64,000 nt of DNA from Brumimicrobium ulvae (GTDB lineage Bacteria > Bacteroidota > Bacteroidia > Flavobacteriales_D > Crocinitomicaceae), in contig NZ_CANNGT010000012.1 in NCBI RefSeq assembly GCF_947504225.1, forward strand, positions 62,001 to 126,000, given 5' to 3'. The position numbers were made by a program, and so were the translations under genes. The notes beneath the pieces are model-generated. The model searched no databases and was not told where the DNA came from. It saw only the letters and a program-made list of their open reading frames with translations. Below, piece by piece: positions 7,613 to 17,362 of this stretch; within the stretch, counting starts at the first letter, position 1; each line of letters opens with the position of its first letter.

Positions 7613-9838
7613 CTATAGTTTTATGTTTTTTAAGCGTAAACTATTGAGTACTACAGAAACTGAGCTAAATGCCATCGCAGCTCCTGCAATCATTGGGTCC
7701 AATAAAAAACCATTCACCGAATAAAGTACTCCTGCGGCAACTGGAATACTAATTACGTTATAGAAAAACGCCCAAAATAAGTTTTGTCGAATGCCTTTTA
7801 CGGTTCTTGATGAGAGTTTTAAAGCTTTAGGAATTGCCGCTAAATCCGAAGTCGTTAAAGTGATTTTAGCTACATCCATCGCAATGTCAGAACCATGTCC
7901 CATCGCTATTCCTACATCAGCCTGTGCCAAAGCTTCAGAATCATTAATTCCATCTCCCACCATGGCTACTACACGACCATCTTTTTGGAGTTGCTGTACA
8001 AAATCTGATTTGTCAGAAGGCATTACACCACCTTTGAATTCAGAAATCCCTACTTGTTGAGCCACTGCTGTTGCCGTGTTCTGATTGTCACCAGTCAACA
8101 TATATACATCAACACCTAGGCCTTTCAAATCTTTTATGGCTTGAATAGAGTTTTCTTTGATTTCATCTGCAATTCCTAAAATAGCTAACAATTGTTTATC
8201 GTCAGTAAAAAACACTACTGTTTTGGCTTCGTTTTGCCATTTTTGAACGGTATCATTTAACGCTTCGTCAATCGCTATTCCTTGACCTTCAACTAAAGCT
8301 CTATTTCCAATAAAAAAGGTTTTTCCATCTTCGTCTTTCGCTTGAACACCTCGCCCTGTAATACTGTTGAAATCTGTCATTTTAGAAGGTTCTACACCCT
8401 CTTCTTTGAGCTTTCTTATGACAGCATCGGCTAAAGGATGTTCTGAATCTGCTTCTAAAGCCAAAAGTTTTGAACGTAATATTGCTTTGTTTTCATTAAT
8501 CAACCATTTTTCGTCCGTAACATTAGGTTTACCTCTGGTAATTGTCCCTGTTTTATCAAGAATAATGGCGTCTACTTTGTGGCCTAATTCTAAACTTTCT
8601 GCATCTTTAATTAAGATGTTGTTTTCAGCCCCCAAACCAATTCCAACCATGATCGCTGTTGGTGTTGCCAATCCAAGTGCACAAGGACAAGCTACAATTA
8701 AAACGGCAATAGCTGTTGTTAATCCATGAGAGAAGGCTAGATCTCCTCCAAGACTCATCCATACAATAAAAGTTAGAATGGCTACTCCAATAACAATGGG
8801 AACAAAAATACTTGCAATTTTATCTACCAATTGTTGGACAGGCGCTTTACTTCCTTGGGCTTCTTGTACACGTTTAATGATCTGTGAAAGTAAAGTATCT
8901 TTCCCCACTTTTTCAGCAGTAAAATGGAAGCTTCCTTTCTGGTTGACAGTTCCAGCAAAAACCTTTTCTCCTTCATATTTTTCAACAGGAACAGGTTCTC
9001 CAGTAATCATGCTTTCATTTACAAATGAATTTCCTTGAATTACCACTCCATCTACAGGAACTCTTTCTCCTGGTCGAATGATAATGATATTTCCTTTCTC
9101 AACTGCTTCAATCGGAATCTCTTGTTCTGTTCCATTAATGATGGCACGCAAGGTTTTAGGCTGAAGCCCCATCAACTTTTTAAGCGCAGAAGAAGTATTG
9201 GATTTGGCTTTTTCTTCCATTACTTTCCCTAACAAGATAAAGGTAATGATTACCGTTGCCGCTTCGTAATAAACATGTGCGGTGATTCCCTGTGATTCTA
9301 AAACTGAAGGAAAAAAGGTGCTGAACAGACTAAACAAATAGGCAATTCCCGTACTTAAAGCCACCAAGGTGTCCATGTTTACCTTTTTGTGCTTTGCTTG
9401 TTTCCATGCATTGATAAAAAAACTTCTACCAAAGATGAAAAGTACAGGAGTGGCAAATATTAGTGAAATATAATTCCCCGGTGTCCAGCTCATAAAGAAC
9501 ATTCCTAAAACAAATACTGGCAATGTCAAAATTGCTGCCCAAAAGGTTCGTTTTTTGACTTCTTTGTATGCTTTATCTTGTTGCTCTTCTTGTTCTTCTT
9601 TTGCATTTTTTTCTGAAATGATAATATCATATCCAGCACTTTGCAAATTAGATTTTAATTGTTCTTTACTTACTTTTTTACTGTCATAGGAAACCAAAAC
9701 AGTGTTAGAAGCAAAGTTCACTCCCGCTTCTGTAACCCCATCCATTTTGTTGAGGATGTTTTCAACACTAGACGCGCATCCCACACAGGTCATTCCAGTA
9801 ACAGGAAAAGTAAGTTTTTTTATGTTAGAATTACTCAT
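7613..9838 (-). CDS. copA: copper-translocating P-type ATPase CopA
   Basis: A 741-residue P1B-type ATPase, close to the usual family length. One N-terminal HMA domain carries GMTCVGC (Cys18, Cys21). The transmembrane metal site is CPC (residues 384-386, in CPCALGLATPTA) and the phosphorylated aspartate is Asp428 in DKTGT; ATP-domain motifs HPLA and MVGDGINDSEAL follow. CPC is the Cu(I)-exporter signature. It would pump Cu(I) out of the cytoplasm, powered by ATP. Neighbours are an HMA chaperone downstream and an HMA-AraC regulator upstream, all on the same strand. Confidence 0.95.
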   Translation of the reverse strand: MSNSNIKKLTFPVTGMTCVGCASSVENILNKMDGVTEAGVNFASNTVLVSYDSKKVSKEQLKSNLQSAGYDIIISEKNAKEEQEEQQDKAYKEVKKRTFWAAILTLPVFVLGMFFMSWTPGNYISLIFATPVLFIFGRSFFINAWKQAKHKKVNMDTLVALSTGIAYLFSLFSTFFPSVLESQGITAHVYYEAATVIITFILLGKVMEEKAKSNTSSALKKLMGLQPKTLRAIINGTEQEIPIEAVEKGNIIIIRPGERVPVDGVVIQGNSFVNESMITGEPVPVEKYEGEKVFAGTVNQKGSFHFTAEKVGKDTLLSQIIKRVQEAQGSKAPVQQLVDKIASIFVPIVIGVAILTFIVWMSLGGDLAFSHGLTTAIAVLIVACPCALGLATPTAIMVGIGLGAENNILIKDAESLELGHKVDAIILDKTGTITRGKPNVTDEKWLINENKAILRSKLLALEADSEHPLADAVIRKLKEEGVEPSKMTDFNSITGRGVQAKDEDGKTFFIGNRALVEGQGIAIDEALNDTVQKWQNEAKTVVFFTDDKQLLAILGIADEIKENSIQAIKDLKGLGVDVYMLTGDNQNTATAVAQQVGISEFKGGVMPSDKSDFVQQLQKDGRVVAMVGDGINDSEALAQADVGIAMGHGSDIAMDVAKITLTTSDLAAIPKALKLSSRTVKGIRQNLFWAFFYNVISIPVAAGVLYSVNGFLLDPMIAGAAMAFSSVSVVLNSLRLKNIKL

Positions 9839-9975
9839 ATAAGGTCATTTTTATTGAATAACAAATATCGGCAAATTGGATACAGAAAGTGTTACGTTAT
9901 TTTGTAAGAAAGGTATGAAAATTTGATATCTTGCTTCTTTTGACGCTGACAGTCTCAATCACCCAACCATTTTTC

Positions 9976-10016
9976 TCTTTGCGAACCTCAGCGAGAACTC
10001 AGCGATTCTCCGCGGT
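9976..10016. repeat. GCG-phased intergenic sequence, copy 1
   Basis: GCG recurs about every 10-11 bp (CTTTGCGAACCTCAGCG, then AACTCAGCG and CTCCGCGG). A similar stretch lies at 52363-52406. It is non-coding and sits between copA and the regulator gene. Confidence 0.4.
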
Positions 10017-10030
10017 AAAATTTTAACCAC

Positions 10031-10597
10031 CTAAACATCCGCAATCCCCCTCCTCTTCGGGTCCCTCAGCTCCTTAAACTGTGAAAGCGTCATCCCTGTT
10101 TCCTTTTTAAAAACGTTAGAAAGATAAGCTACACTGTTGTAATTGAGTTGATGTGCAATTTCTGCTGCAGTCATTTCATTATAAAAAAGCAATTCCTTTA
10201 CTTTTTCAATCTTCTGAAGTACAATAAATCGATTGATAGTAATGCCTTCTACTCCAGAAAACAAGCGACTCAAATAGGAATAGTCATAATTTAATCTTTG
10301 ACTTAGGAAATCTGAGAAATTGACGTTTAAAGGCTCTGAGTCATGATGGATTTGTTGAATAACTGCTGTTTTTATCTCTGATATTAACTGAGTTGTAGCA
10401 TCAGACAAAAGTTCAAACCCCAATTCATTTAACTTTTTACCAAATTCTTTTCGAATGGATTCAGACACCTCGTCCTTTAGGAAAACCTGACCAAGTTCTA
10501 TCTTTTCTGAAGGGATGTTCATTTCCTTTAAAACTTCATCCACAGCTGTAATACACCGCGGACAAACCATGTTTTTTATGTGAAGCGTTTTTGACAT
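10031..10597 (-). CDS. HMA-domain / AraC-type transcriptional regulator fusion (probable metal sensor)
   Basis: A 188-residue protein in two parts. Residues 1-70 form an HMA-like domain with MVCPRC (Cys12, Cys15), as in copper chaperones. Residues 85-185 form an AraC/XylS double helix-turn-helix region (MTAAEIAHQLNYNSVAYLSN, then VFKKETGMTLSQFKELR). The classical AraC ligand-binding cupin is absent. The arrangement suggests that metal bound by the CxxC controls DNA binding, replacing CueR or CsoR as the copA regulator (inference). It lies 192 bp upstream of copA on the same strand. Confidence 0.85.
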   Translation of the reverse strand: MSKTLHIKNMVCPRCITAVDEVLKEMNIPSEKIELGQVFLKDEVSESIRKEFGKKLNELGFELLSDATTQLISEIKTAVIQQIHHDSEPLNVNFSDFLSQRLNYDYSYLSRLFSGVEGITINRFIVLQKIEKVKELLFYNEMTAAEIAHQLNYNSVAYLSNVFKKETGMTLSQFKELRDPKRRGIADV

Positions 10598-10614
10598 TTG
10601 CTTTGACGAAAATA

Positions 10615-10622
10615 CAAAATTA
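10615..10622 (-). promoter_or_regulatory. -7 element before HMA-AraC regulator
   Basis: On the minus strand TAATTTTG matches TAnnTTTG, about 18 bp before the start codon. I see no good -33 element at the right distance. Confidence 0.4.
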
Positions 10623-10646
10623 TAGGCGATATTGAATAGACGAAAA

Positions 10647-11132
10647 TCAATAAAGTCTTAAACCAATCCCAACTTGTATCACCTCTCTCCATCCCAAACC
10701 TATTTTGGCGATAATTCTTTTGCCTGAAGGTTGATAACGGTAACCCAAATAGGGACGATATAAAGCGCCGATATAGACAATTGTTTGTCCTTTTAATCCT
10801 TTATCAAAATGAGTGACAAACTCAGAGCTGTGTTCAATAAAGTGATTCTTTTTTCCAAACAAATAAGCAATTCCTATTGAAGAGTGCACTCCTGTGTTTT
10901 TATTGGAAAAAGAAGAGTTCCACATTCCTGCTCTTAGAAGTGGACGAAATTGGTGTCTTTTACTGTTTTTAAGCAGGTTGAAACTTTCATATCCTACAGA
11001 AAAAGTATTGTATACCATTATAGAACCAAAATGAAAATGTAGATTGCCCTGATCTGGTGAAGTCGATTGTGAATAGCTGTTTTTTGAAAAAGCAATTGAA
11101 AGAAAAAGCAGTATTGTGATTGAAGCCTTCAT
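10647..11132 (-). CDS. secreted beta-barrel-like envelope protein, unknown function
   Basis: A 161-residue protein with a signal peptide (MKASITILLFLSIAFSKNSYSQ). The rest has alternating aromatic and polar strands (FRPLLRAGMWNSSF, VYIGALYRPYLGYRYQP) and ends in VGIGLRLY, an outer-membrane barrel-like C-terminus. No domain family is recognised. Its ATG overlaps the TAA of the upstream gene by one base, so translation is probably coupled with the lipoprotein. Confidence 0.6.
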   Translation of the reverse strand: MKASITILLFLSIAFSKNSYSQSTSPDQGNLHFHFGSIMVYNTFSVGYESFNLLKNSKRHQFRPLLRAGMWNSSFSNKNTGVHSSIGIAYLFGKKNHFIEHSSEFVTHFDKGLKGQTIVYIGALYRPYLGYRYQPSGKRIIAKIGLGWREVIQVGIGLRLY

Positions 11133-12079
11133 TATTTTCCTGTAATTGATTTACCTATTCTTTTATGTTCATCTAAAACATTATTGGGTAAATGTCTTGT
11201 ACCCACTGACTTTTTTACATCAAATCCGCTGGGCCAAAAATATCCTATAATTCCTATAATTGTTGTATCTGCATTGGCCATATTATAATAGTCCCTAGCA
11301 ATGAAATCCATATCCCCTTTGCTTATTCCTGAACTTCCATGCAGTATTTTAATCCAATGAGCATCCATGACTAAAAATATTTTTTGATGGTTTTTCATTT
11401 TAGACTTCATGATGTTGAATTCATTTATAAAATCTGAATCTTCAGAGGGGTGCTTTAGAAAATAATGATCAAAACCAATCCAGTCTACACTATTGGGTGC
11501 ATACATATTCTCCATGTCTAAATATGCTTCTACACTGAATATAGGGACTTCTGGAACAGTAGATTTTGCATAATTACAAGCCAGTTCAAATTCGTTTTCT
11601 GGAATGCCGTTCCAAGAGGGTTCTTCTCCGATATAAAAACAACTCACCATTGGATGATTCACCGATAAATTATTAACAGCCATAAATGTATCCCACCTTT
11701 CTTGGTAATCAGATCTTAGTCCATAAATGTATCCGCTTTTGTTTCCACCCGTGCTCTTTTGTTCAAAAAATAATTCACTTAAGTGGAGCATCGCTTTGAC
11801 ACCTTTTTGATGAAAAACATTCATTCTTTCAACGATGCTTTCTGAAGGATCTACCACTAAAATATCTGCAACATTAGAAAAAGTATGCACTTCGTCAATA
11901 TAGTTGGTCTTGTTTTCGCTATCACTAGGGTCATCCCATCCTACATCAATTAAGGTGTATCCAAAATACTGTAGGTTTTGATTCGTTTTTGTAGGGAAAG
12001 GCGCTTTCAGCTCCGTTTTCCCACACGAGATTAAGAGAATACATAGAATGCAGAGGCATAGCCATTTTTTTATCTTCAT
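11132..12079 (-). CDS. lipoprotein, glycosidase-like TIM-barrel candidate
   Basis: A 315-residue lipoprotein (hydrophobic leader, lipobox LLISC). The body has alternating strand/helix character with a conserved-looking FYIGEEPSW (a Glu at the end of a strand, as in acid/base positions of glycoside hydrolases), SVEAYLDME, VDWIGFDHYFL and FLVMDAHWI. This resembles a (beta/alpha)8 glycosidase fold, but I cannot name a family. It would sit on a membrane facing the periplasm or outside. It is translationally coupled to the barrel-like protein downstream. Confidence 0.5.
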   Translation of the reverse strand: MKIKKWLCLCILCILLISCGKTELKAPFPTKTNQNLQYFGYTLIDVGWDDPSDSENKTNYIDEVHTFSNVADILVVDPSESIVERMNVFHQKGVKAMLHLSELFFEQKSTGGNKSGYIYGLRSDYQERWDTFMAVNNLSVNHPMVSCFYIGEEPSWNGIPENEFELACNYAKSTVPEVPIFSVEAYLDMENMYAPNSVDWIGFDHYFLKHPSEDSDFINEFNIMKSKMKNHQKIFLVMDAHWIKILHGSSGISKGDMDFIARDYYNMANADTTIIGIIGYFWPSGFDVKKSVGTRHLPNNVLDEHKRIGKSITGK

Positions 12080-12217
12080 TGGACCTGATGTTTTAAAACG
12101 ATAAGCGGATCGTTAATATCAATTAAAAGTAATAAATATACTGCTAAACAGTGCTTTATAGTCTTGTTTATTTTCTTTTGAACACTATCCAATTATGAAC
12201 TGTAGAAAGTTGGATAT

Positions 12218-12248
12218 TTTGAAAAACGAAGATTTTAATGTACATTTG
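12218..12248 (+). promoter_or_regulatory. consensus Bacteroidetes promoter for the M36 protease gene
   Basis: TTTG (12218-12221), a 19-bp spacer and TACATTTG (12241-12248) match the TTTG-N19-TAnnTTTG consensus exactly. The predicted leader before the ATG is about 30 nt. Confidence 0.75.
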
Positions 12249-12283
12249 AAAGACACTCATGCAAGATAAAAACTCAAAAAATT

Positions 12284-15200
12284 ATGAAACCATTACTTAG
12301 GAATTACCTATTTCTATTCTTATCGTTTAGTATAGTTAATTCTCTTTCTGCCCAAGATAACAACTCTATTCTACAGTCAGTTATCAATGAAAAAGCAAGT
12401 GCGTATAACTTAAGTTCAAATGATGTAAAGTCATGGGGAATTACAGATACCCATGAAGATAAATCTACAGGAATAAGCTATTATTATATAACACAAAAAC
12501 ACCAAGGCCTTTTCGTACACAACGCCATCAGTGTGATAGCAATAAAAGATCAAAAGGCTTATTTGACGGCCAACAATTTTGTAAGCAAGTTAGAAGAAAA
12601 AGTCGAAACAACCACCGCAACGATTTCTGCCAAAGAGGCTGTTTTAAGTGCTGCAAGCGCATTAGGATTAAAGTTCCCAGGTCGAATGACTGAAAAGCAA
12701 AGCAAAGAGAATCACTTTGTTTTTTCTGCTGAGGGATTGTCAAAAGAAGACATCAACGTTAGATTAAAACTGTTTTTGTCCAACGATGAAAGCATACGTG
12801 CAGTTTGGGATTTAGATATTTATCAAATGAATCAAGAACATTGGTGGCACGTTCGTGTTGATGCTCAAACAGGTGAGCTTTTAGATCAAACGGATTGGGT
12901 TTCTCAATGTAATGTTGGACCAGGTTCTGGATCACATGCTGGACATAATCATACCATTGAAGAATTCACTTCTTTCGATATTCCTAGTTCATCTGTCTTA
13001 GGCGCTAGTTATAATGTATTTGCTATTCCAGTGGAAAGTCCGAGTCATGGTGCTCGTTCTATAGTAGTAGATCCTGAAAACCTTTCTGCTTCACCTTATG
13101 GTTGGCACGATACGGATGGGCAGCCTGGAGTGGAGTTTACAACAACTAGGGGGAATAATGTCTATGCAAGTGAAGACCGCAATGCAAACGACCAGTTAGG
13201 ATACTCGCCCGATGGAGGTTCGGCTTTGGATTTTGATTTTCCGCTCAATCTTAATTTACAACCACAAGCAAATGAAGATGCAGCAATTACCAACCTCTTT
13301 TATATGAATAACATCATGCACGATGTATGGTATAACTATGGTTTTGATGAAGCAAGTGGTAATTTTCAACAAAACAACTATGGAAATGGTGGTTTAGGAA
13401 ATGACCATGTTTACGCCCAAGCACAAGATGGGGGAGGAACCAATAATGCTAATTTTGCAACTCCTCCTGATGGAAGTAATCCAACCATGCAAATGTATCT
13501 TTGGTCAGCACCAACTCCTCCTTATTTAACGGTAAATTCTCCGTCAACAGTGAGTGGTCAATATCAATCTATTCCCGCTAATTTCGGACCTGCAATCCCA
13601 ACAACTCCAATAACGGCAGATTTGGTTATTTATGACGACAATACAGCGAACCCAACGGAAGCATGCTCACCAGCTGTTAATGCTGGAGCTTTAAATGGTA
13701 AAATCGCCGTTATTCGACGTGGAACTTGTCCTTTCGTAGATAAAGTTGCAAACGCAGAAGCTGCAGGTGCACTTGCTGTAATTATTGTGAATAATGTTGG
13801 GGGTACAATCACAATGGGGGGAACAGACCCAGGTCTTGGAATTCCTTCGCTTTCTGTTACAATGGCCGACGGAGAAGCTTTAATTACGGAAATTGAAAAT
13901 GGAGCAACAGTTAACGCAACTATCGTTGATGCTTCTTCAGTGCAACTAGATGGTGATTTCGATAATGGAATTGTGGCTCATGAATATGGTCACGGTATTT
14001 CAATTCGCCTCACAGGTGGTGCCGCTAATTCTTCTTGTTTAAGTAATAGTGAACAAATGGGTGAAGGTTGGTCAGATTGGTTTGCACTGATGTTAACCAT
14101 TGAACCTGGCGACCAACCCGAAGATGTTAGAGGAATTGGAACATACGCTACTGGAGAGACGCCGATGGGGGGAGGAATTCGTCCGCGTCCGTACAGCACA
14201 GATTTTAATATCAACGAAATGACTTATGCAGCAACCAACAACACAGGTGCTATTTCACAACCCCATGGAATCGGATTTGTATGGGCTACAATGTTGTGGG
14301 ATTTAACTTGGGCGCTGATAGATAAGCATGGAATGGATCCAGATGTGTATAATGGAACAGGTGGAAATAATATTGCGATGCACCTTGTTATTCAAGGTTT
14401 GAAGCTTCAAGGATGTAATCCTGGGTTTGTTGATGGAAGGGATGCTATTCTTCAAGCAGATCAACTGCTTTATAATGGTGAAAACACTTGCCTAATATGG
14501 GAGGTGTTTGCCAATAGAGGACTCGGTTTTTCTGCAGATCAAGGTTCAAGCAGCAGTAGAACGGATCAAACAGAAGCTTTTGACTTACCTCCGTTTGTTG
14601 GTTCAACTTACAGTACGGAAACAATTACAGCTTGTGGAAGCTATACTTGGCCAACTAATAATCAAGAGTATACTACTTCAGGAAGTTATAACGCGTATTT
14701 ATTGAATGAAAACGGTTGTGACTCAATAGTTACTCTTGATCTAACGATTACAGCTTCAGAAACATCAACGATTACAGAAGTAGCTTGTGGGAGTTATACT
14801 TGGTCTGCTAATAATCAAACGTATTCTAATTCTGGAGTTTATACCGAAACTTTAACTACAGTAAGTGGTTGTGATTCAATAGTTACTCTTGACCTAACAA
14901 TTTCAAATTCACAATCTTCAACGGTAACCGAGGAAGCATGCGGAAGTTATACTTGGTCAGCAAATAGTCAGACCTATACTAGTTCGGGAGTTTATACCGA
15001 AACCTTAGCAACAGTCGAAGGTTGTGATTCTATTGTGACTTTAGACTTGACGATCAATAATCAGTCTGTTTCAACAACAGTAACGGAAGAAGTTTGCGGA
15101 AGTTATACTTGGTCAGCAAATAGTCAGACTTATACCAGTTCGGGAGTTTATACTGAAACCTTAGCAACAGTCGAAGGTTGTGATTCTATTGTGACTTTAG

Positions 15201-16006
15201 ACTTGACGATCAATAATCAATCTGTTTCAACAACAGTAACGGAGGAAGTTTGCGGAAGTTATACTTGGTCAGCAAATAATCAGACTTTTACCAGTTCGGG
15301 AGTTTATACCGAAACTTTAGCAACAGTAGGAGGCTGTGATTCTGTCGTGACTTTAGACTTAACGATCAGCGGTCAAGCTGTTTCAACAACAGTAACGGAG
15401 GAAGTTTGCGGAAGCTATACTTGGTCAGCAAATAATCAGACTTATACCAGTTCGGGAATACATAGCGAAACTTTAACAACAGTAGGAGGTTGTGATTCTA
15501 TTGTGACTTTAGACCTAACAATTATGGATATAGTTACTGATGTCACCATAGATTTTGAAAACAATGCTTTGGTATCATCACCAAACTATTCAAGTTATCA
15601 ATGGATAAACTGTGATGAGAATTACGCTCCTATTTCGGGTGAAGTAAATTCAACTTTCACCCCTTCAAGTAATGGAAATTATGCAGTAATCATCACCAAT
15701 GGGAATTGTGTTGATACTTCAGCGTGTATGAGAATAAATATTTTAGATCTATACAATCATGAAAAGAACAGCATGAAAATCTATCCAAATCCTACAGGTG
15801 GATTGGTTAAAATTGATTTTGTAGAACCATTTAGTCAGGGGAAAATTAGCGTTTATGAAATGACTGGAAAGTTAGTTCAAGAATTCAATATAGAAAATCA
15901 AAAACAATTTCAATTTATTCTTGAAGGAGAGACTGGTGTTTATATTATTGAGCATCAGACAGCTCTAGGAATTGTCAATAGGCAAAGAATTACAAAGTTA
16001 AACTAA
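12284..16006 (+). CDS. secreted M36 (fungalysin) metallopeptidase with PA domain, six tandem repeats and T9SS signal
   Basis: A 1240-residue exoprotein. In order: signal peptide (LSFSIVNSLSAQ), a fungalysin-type propeptide (about 30-200), the M36 zinc peptidase domain with HEYGH (residues 566-570) and a downstream GEGWSDW supplying the third ligand, interrupted by a protease-associated domain (about 440-545, GKIAVIRRGTCPFVDK), six repeats of 51-52 residues (CGSYTW ... GCDSIVTLDLTI), and a T9SS type-A sorting domain beginning MKIYPNPTGG. It would be exported by T9SS and act as an extracellular endopeptidase. It has its own consensus promoter and terminator. Confidence 0.93.
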   Translation: MKPLLRNYLFLFLSFSIVNSLSAQDNNSILQSVINEKASAYNLSSNDVKSWGITDTHEDKSTGISYYYITQKHQGLFVHNAISVIAIKDQKAYLTANNFVSKLEEKVETTTATISAKEAVLSAASALGLKFPGRMTEKQSKENHFVFSAEGLSKEDINVRLKLFLSNDESIRAVWDLDIYQMNQEHWWHVRVDAQTGELLDQTDWVSQCNVGPGSGSHAGHNHTIEEFTSFDIPSSSVLGASYNVFAIPVESPSHGARSIVVDPENLSASPYGWHDTDGQPGVEFTTTRGNNVYASEDRNANDQLGYSPDGGSALDFDFPLNLNLQPQANEDAAITNLFYMNNIMHDVWYNYGFDEASGNFQQNNYGNGGLGNDHVYAQAQDGGGTNNANFATPPDGSNPTMQMYLWSAPTPPYLTVNSPSTVSGQYQSIPANFGPAIPTTPITADLVIYDDNTANPTEACSPAVNAGALNGKIAVIRRGTCPFVDKVANAEAAGALAVIIVNNVGGTITMGGTDPGLGIPSLSVTMADGEALITEIENGATVNATIVDASSVQLDGDFDNGIVAHEYGHGISIRLTGGAANSSCLSNSEQMGEGWSDWFALMLTIEPGDQPEDVRGIGTYATGETPMGGGIRPRPYSTDFNINEMTYAATNNTGAISQPHGIGFVWATMLWDLTWALIDKHGMDPDVYNGTGGNNIAMHLVIQGLKLQGCNPGFVDGRDAILQADQLLYNGENTCLIWEVFANRGLGFSADQGSSSSRTDQTEAFDLPPFVGSTYSTETITACGSYTWPTNNQEYTTSGSYNAYLLNENGCDSIVTLDLTITASETSTITEVACGSYTWSANNQTYSNSGVYTETLTTVSGCDSIVTLDLTISNSQSSTVTEEACGSYTWSANSQTYTSSGVYTETLATVEGCDSIVTLDLTINNQSVSTTVTEEVCGSYTWSANSQTYTSSGVYTETLATVEGCDSIVTLDLTINNQSVSTTVTEEVCGSYTWSANNQTFTSSGVYTETLATVGGCDSVVTLDLTISGQAVSTTVTEEVCGSYTWSANNQTYTSSGIHSETLTTVGGCDSIVTLDLTIMDIVTDVTIDFENNALVSSPNYSSYQWINCDENYAPISGEVNSTFTPSSNGNYAVIITNGNCVDTSACMRINILDLYNHEKNSMKIYPNPTGGLVKIDFVEPFSQGKISVYEMTGKLVQEFNIENQKQFQFILEGETGVYIIEHQTALGIVNRQRITKLN
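14612..15526 (+). repeat. six tandem in-frame repeats, 153-156 bp each
   Basis: The CGSYTW cysteine codon recurs at 14633, 14786, 14939, 15095, 15251 and 15407, giving steps of 153, 153, 156, 156 and 156 bp. The third and fourth units differ at only a few bases. Each unit has two Cys (CGSYTW and GCDS), probably forming an Ig-like fold stalk between the catalytic domain and the T9SS signal. Near-identity suggests recent duplication or ongoing gene conversion. Confidence 0.92.
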
Positions 16007-16029
16007 GAAAGAAAGTTTATTTTTTAAAG

Positions 16030-16072
16030 AGGGGCACTGATTTCTGTGAAGGAGAAAAGTGTCCCTTTTTTT
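16030..16072 (+). terminator. intrinsic terminator of M36 gene
   Basis: A 9-bp stem, AGGGGCACT (16030-16038) / AGTGTCCCT (16058-16066) with one G-U pair, is followed by seven T. It ends the M36 transcript and overlaps the earliest ATG of the next ORF. Confidence 0.85.
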
Positions 16073-16144
16073 ATGCGAATAAAGTTTCCATATCTTTCAG
16101 CAACCTATCCAAGTGCCATTGCGTTTGAAACCAAAATTAATGCA

Positions 16145-17362
16145 ATGAAGTTTATATTAGGAGTAGCGTTTATAGCGTTAGCAATGTTTGGAAATGGTCA
16201 AACATCAAAAAAAGTTTTATTTATTGGAAACAGTTATACCAGTGCAAATAATCTTCCAGGTTTAGTTTCATCTTTAGCCGCGGCTGATGGGAATAATTTA
16301 ACAACTGATGCCCACATTCCAGGGGGCGCTCAATTAAATGGACACGCAAGCAACGCAACAGTACTCAATAAAATTGCTGCTGAAGAATGGGATTTTGTTG
16401 TTCTTCAAGAGCAAAGCCAAAAACCATCCTTTCCAGATGCACAAGTTCAGAGTGGAGTTTATCCTTATGCAGTGATATTATCCGACAGTATTCATTCTAA
16501 TAATGAATGTAGCGTTCCTTTATTTTATAATACTTGGGGCAGACAAAATGGCGATCCGCAATGGGAAGGAATCAATACTTTTGAAAAAATGAACAGTCGT
16601 TTATTCAACGCCTATACCCATATGGTCAATGCTGCTGATGGAATGATGTCTCCAGTAGGTGTTGGTTTTGCTCATATCAAACAAGATGTATCAGCGGTCG
16701 TTGATTTTGCAAGTTTGTATACGGGAGATGGAAGCCATCCAACAATACACGGTTCCTATTTAGCAGCATGTATTTTCAACAACATAATTTTTGATCAAAC
16801 CTCAACAGGAAATTCTTTTTTACCGACTGGGGTAACACAAAGTCAGGCAGCATACCTTCAGGGGGTTGCAGATCACGTAGTATATGATGTAGATTCTGTT
16901 CAAGTTGATTTCAGACCATTGACGAACAATTCTTTTACCTATATCGAAAATGAAGCTGAAGTGACATTTACACCATCCATTGTAGAAGGTAATTTTGTGT
17001 CATGGGATTTTGGAGATGGACAAGTATCAACACAAGAAAACCCAACCCATAATTATATAAATACAGGAGTCTATACAGTGAAATTATTTTCTTCTAATAG
17101 CTGTTCTACGCATTCAACTCAAAAAGAAGTCATCATCTCCTCATTGTCTGTGTCAGATGAACATTTATTCAAATTGAAAATATATCCAAATCCTTCACCT
17201 AATGGAGTGATTCATATTGAACTTCCAATCAACCAAAGCTATACAGTTTATACTGTTCTTGGAGAAGAGGTGTATACAGGGAAAGAACAACAATTGATTT
17301 TAGATAAAGGAGTGTATGTGATTAGAGCTAAAGATACAAGTCAAAAAGTCATTGTGAGATAA
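16145..17362 (+). CDS. secreted SGNH-hydrolase-like protein with PKD domain and T9SS signal
   Basis: Start taken at the ATG giving MKFILGVAFIALAMFGNGQ, a clean signal peptide; an in-frame ATG at 16046 lies inside the preceding terminator hairpin and is unlikely. The mature protein opens with VLFIGNSYTSANN (SGNH block with the nucleophile Ser) and has YTGDGSHPTIHGSYLAA (catalytic Asp/His block), so a GDSL/SGNH esterase-like fold. A PKD domain follows (VSWDFGDGQVSTQENPTHNY), then a T9SS type-A signal (LKIYPNPSPNG). Substrate unknown. It is probably exported like the M36 protease upstream. Confidence 0.82.
   Translation: MKFILGVAFIALAMFGNGQTSKKVLFIGNSYTSANNLPGLVSSLAAADGNNLTTDAHIPGGAQLNGHASNATVLNKIAAEEWDFVVLQEQSQKPSFPDAQVQSGVYPYAVILSDSIHSNNECSVPLFYNTWGRQNGDPQWEGINTFEKMNSRLFNAYTHMVNAADGMMSPVGVGFAHIKQDVSAVVDFASLYTGDGSHPTIHGSYLAACIFNNIIFDQTSTGNSFLPTGVTQSQAAYLQGVADHVVYDVDSVQVDFRPLTNNSFTYIENEAEVTFTPSIVEGNFVSWDFGDGQVSTQENPTHNYINTGVYTVKLFSSNSCSTHSTQKEVIISSLSVSDEHLFKLKIYPNPSPNGVIHIELPINQSYTVYTVLGEEVYTGKEQQLILDKGVYVIRAKDTSQKVIVR

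Noticed and set aside
14612-15526. Regular repeats resembling a CRISPR array
   Set aside because: Units are 153-156 bp, in frame, and code for a repeated protein domain; there are no short repeats with unique spacers.
16046-16144. Earlier start for the SGNH/PKD protein
   Set aside because: The ATG at 16046 lies in the loop of the M36 terminator, and the ATG at 16145 begins a clean signal peptide.
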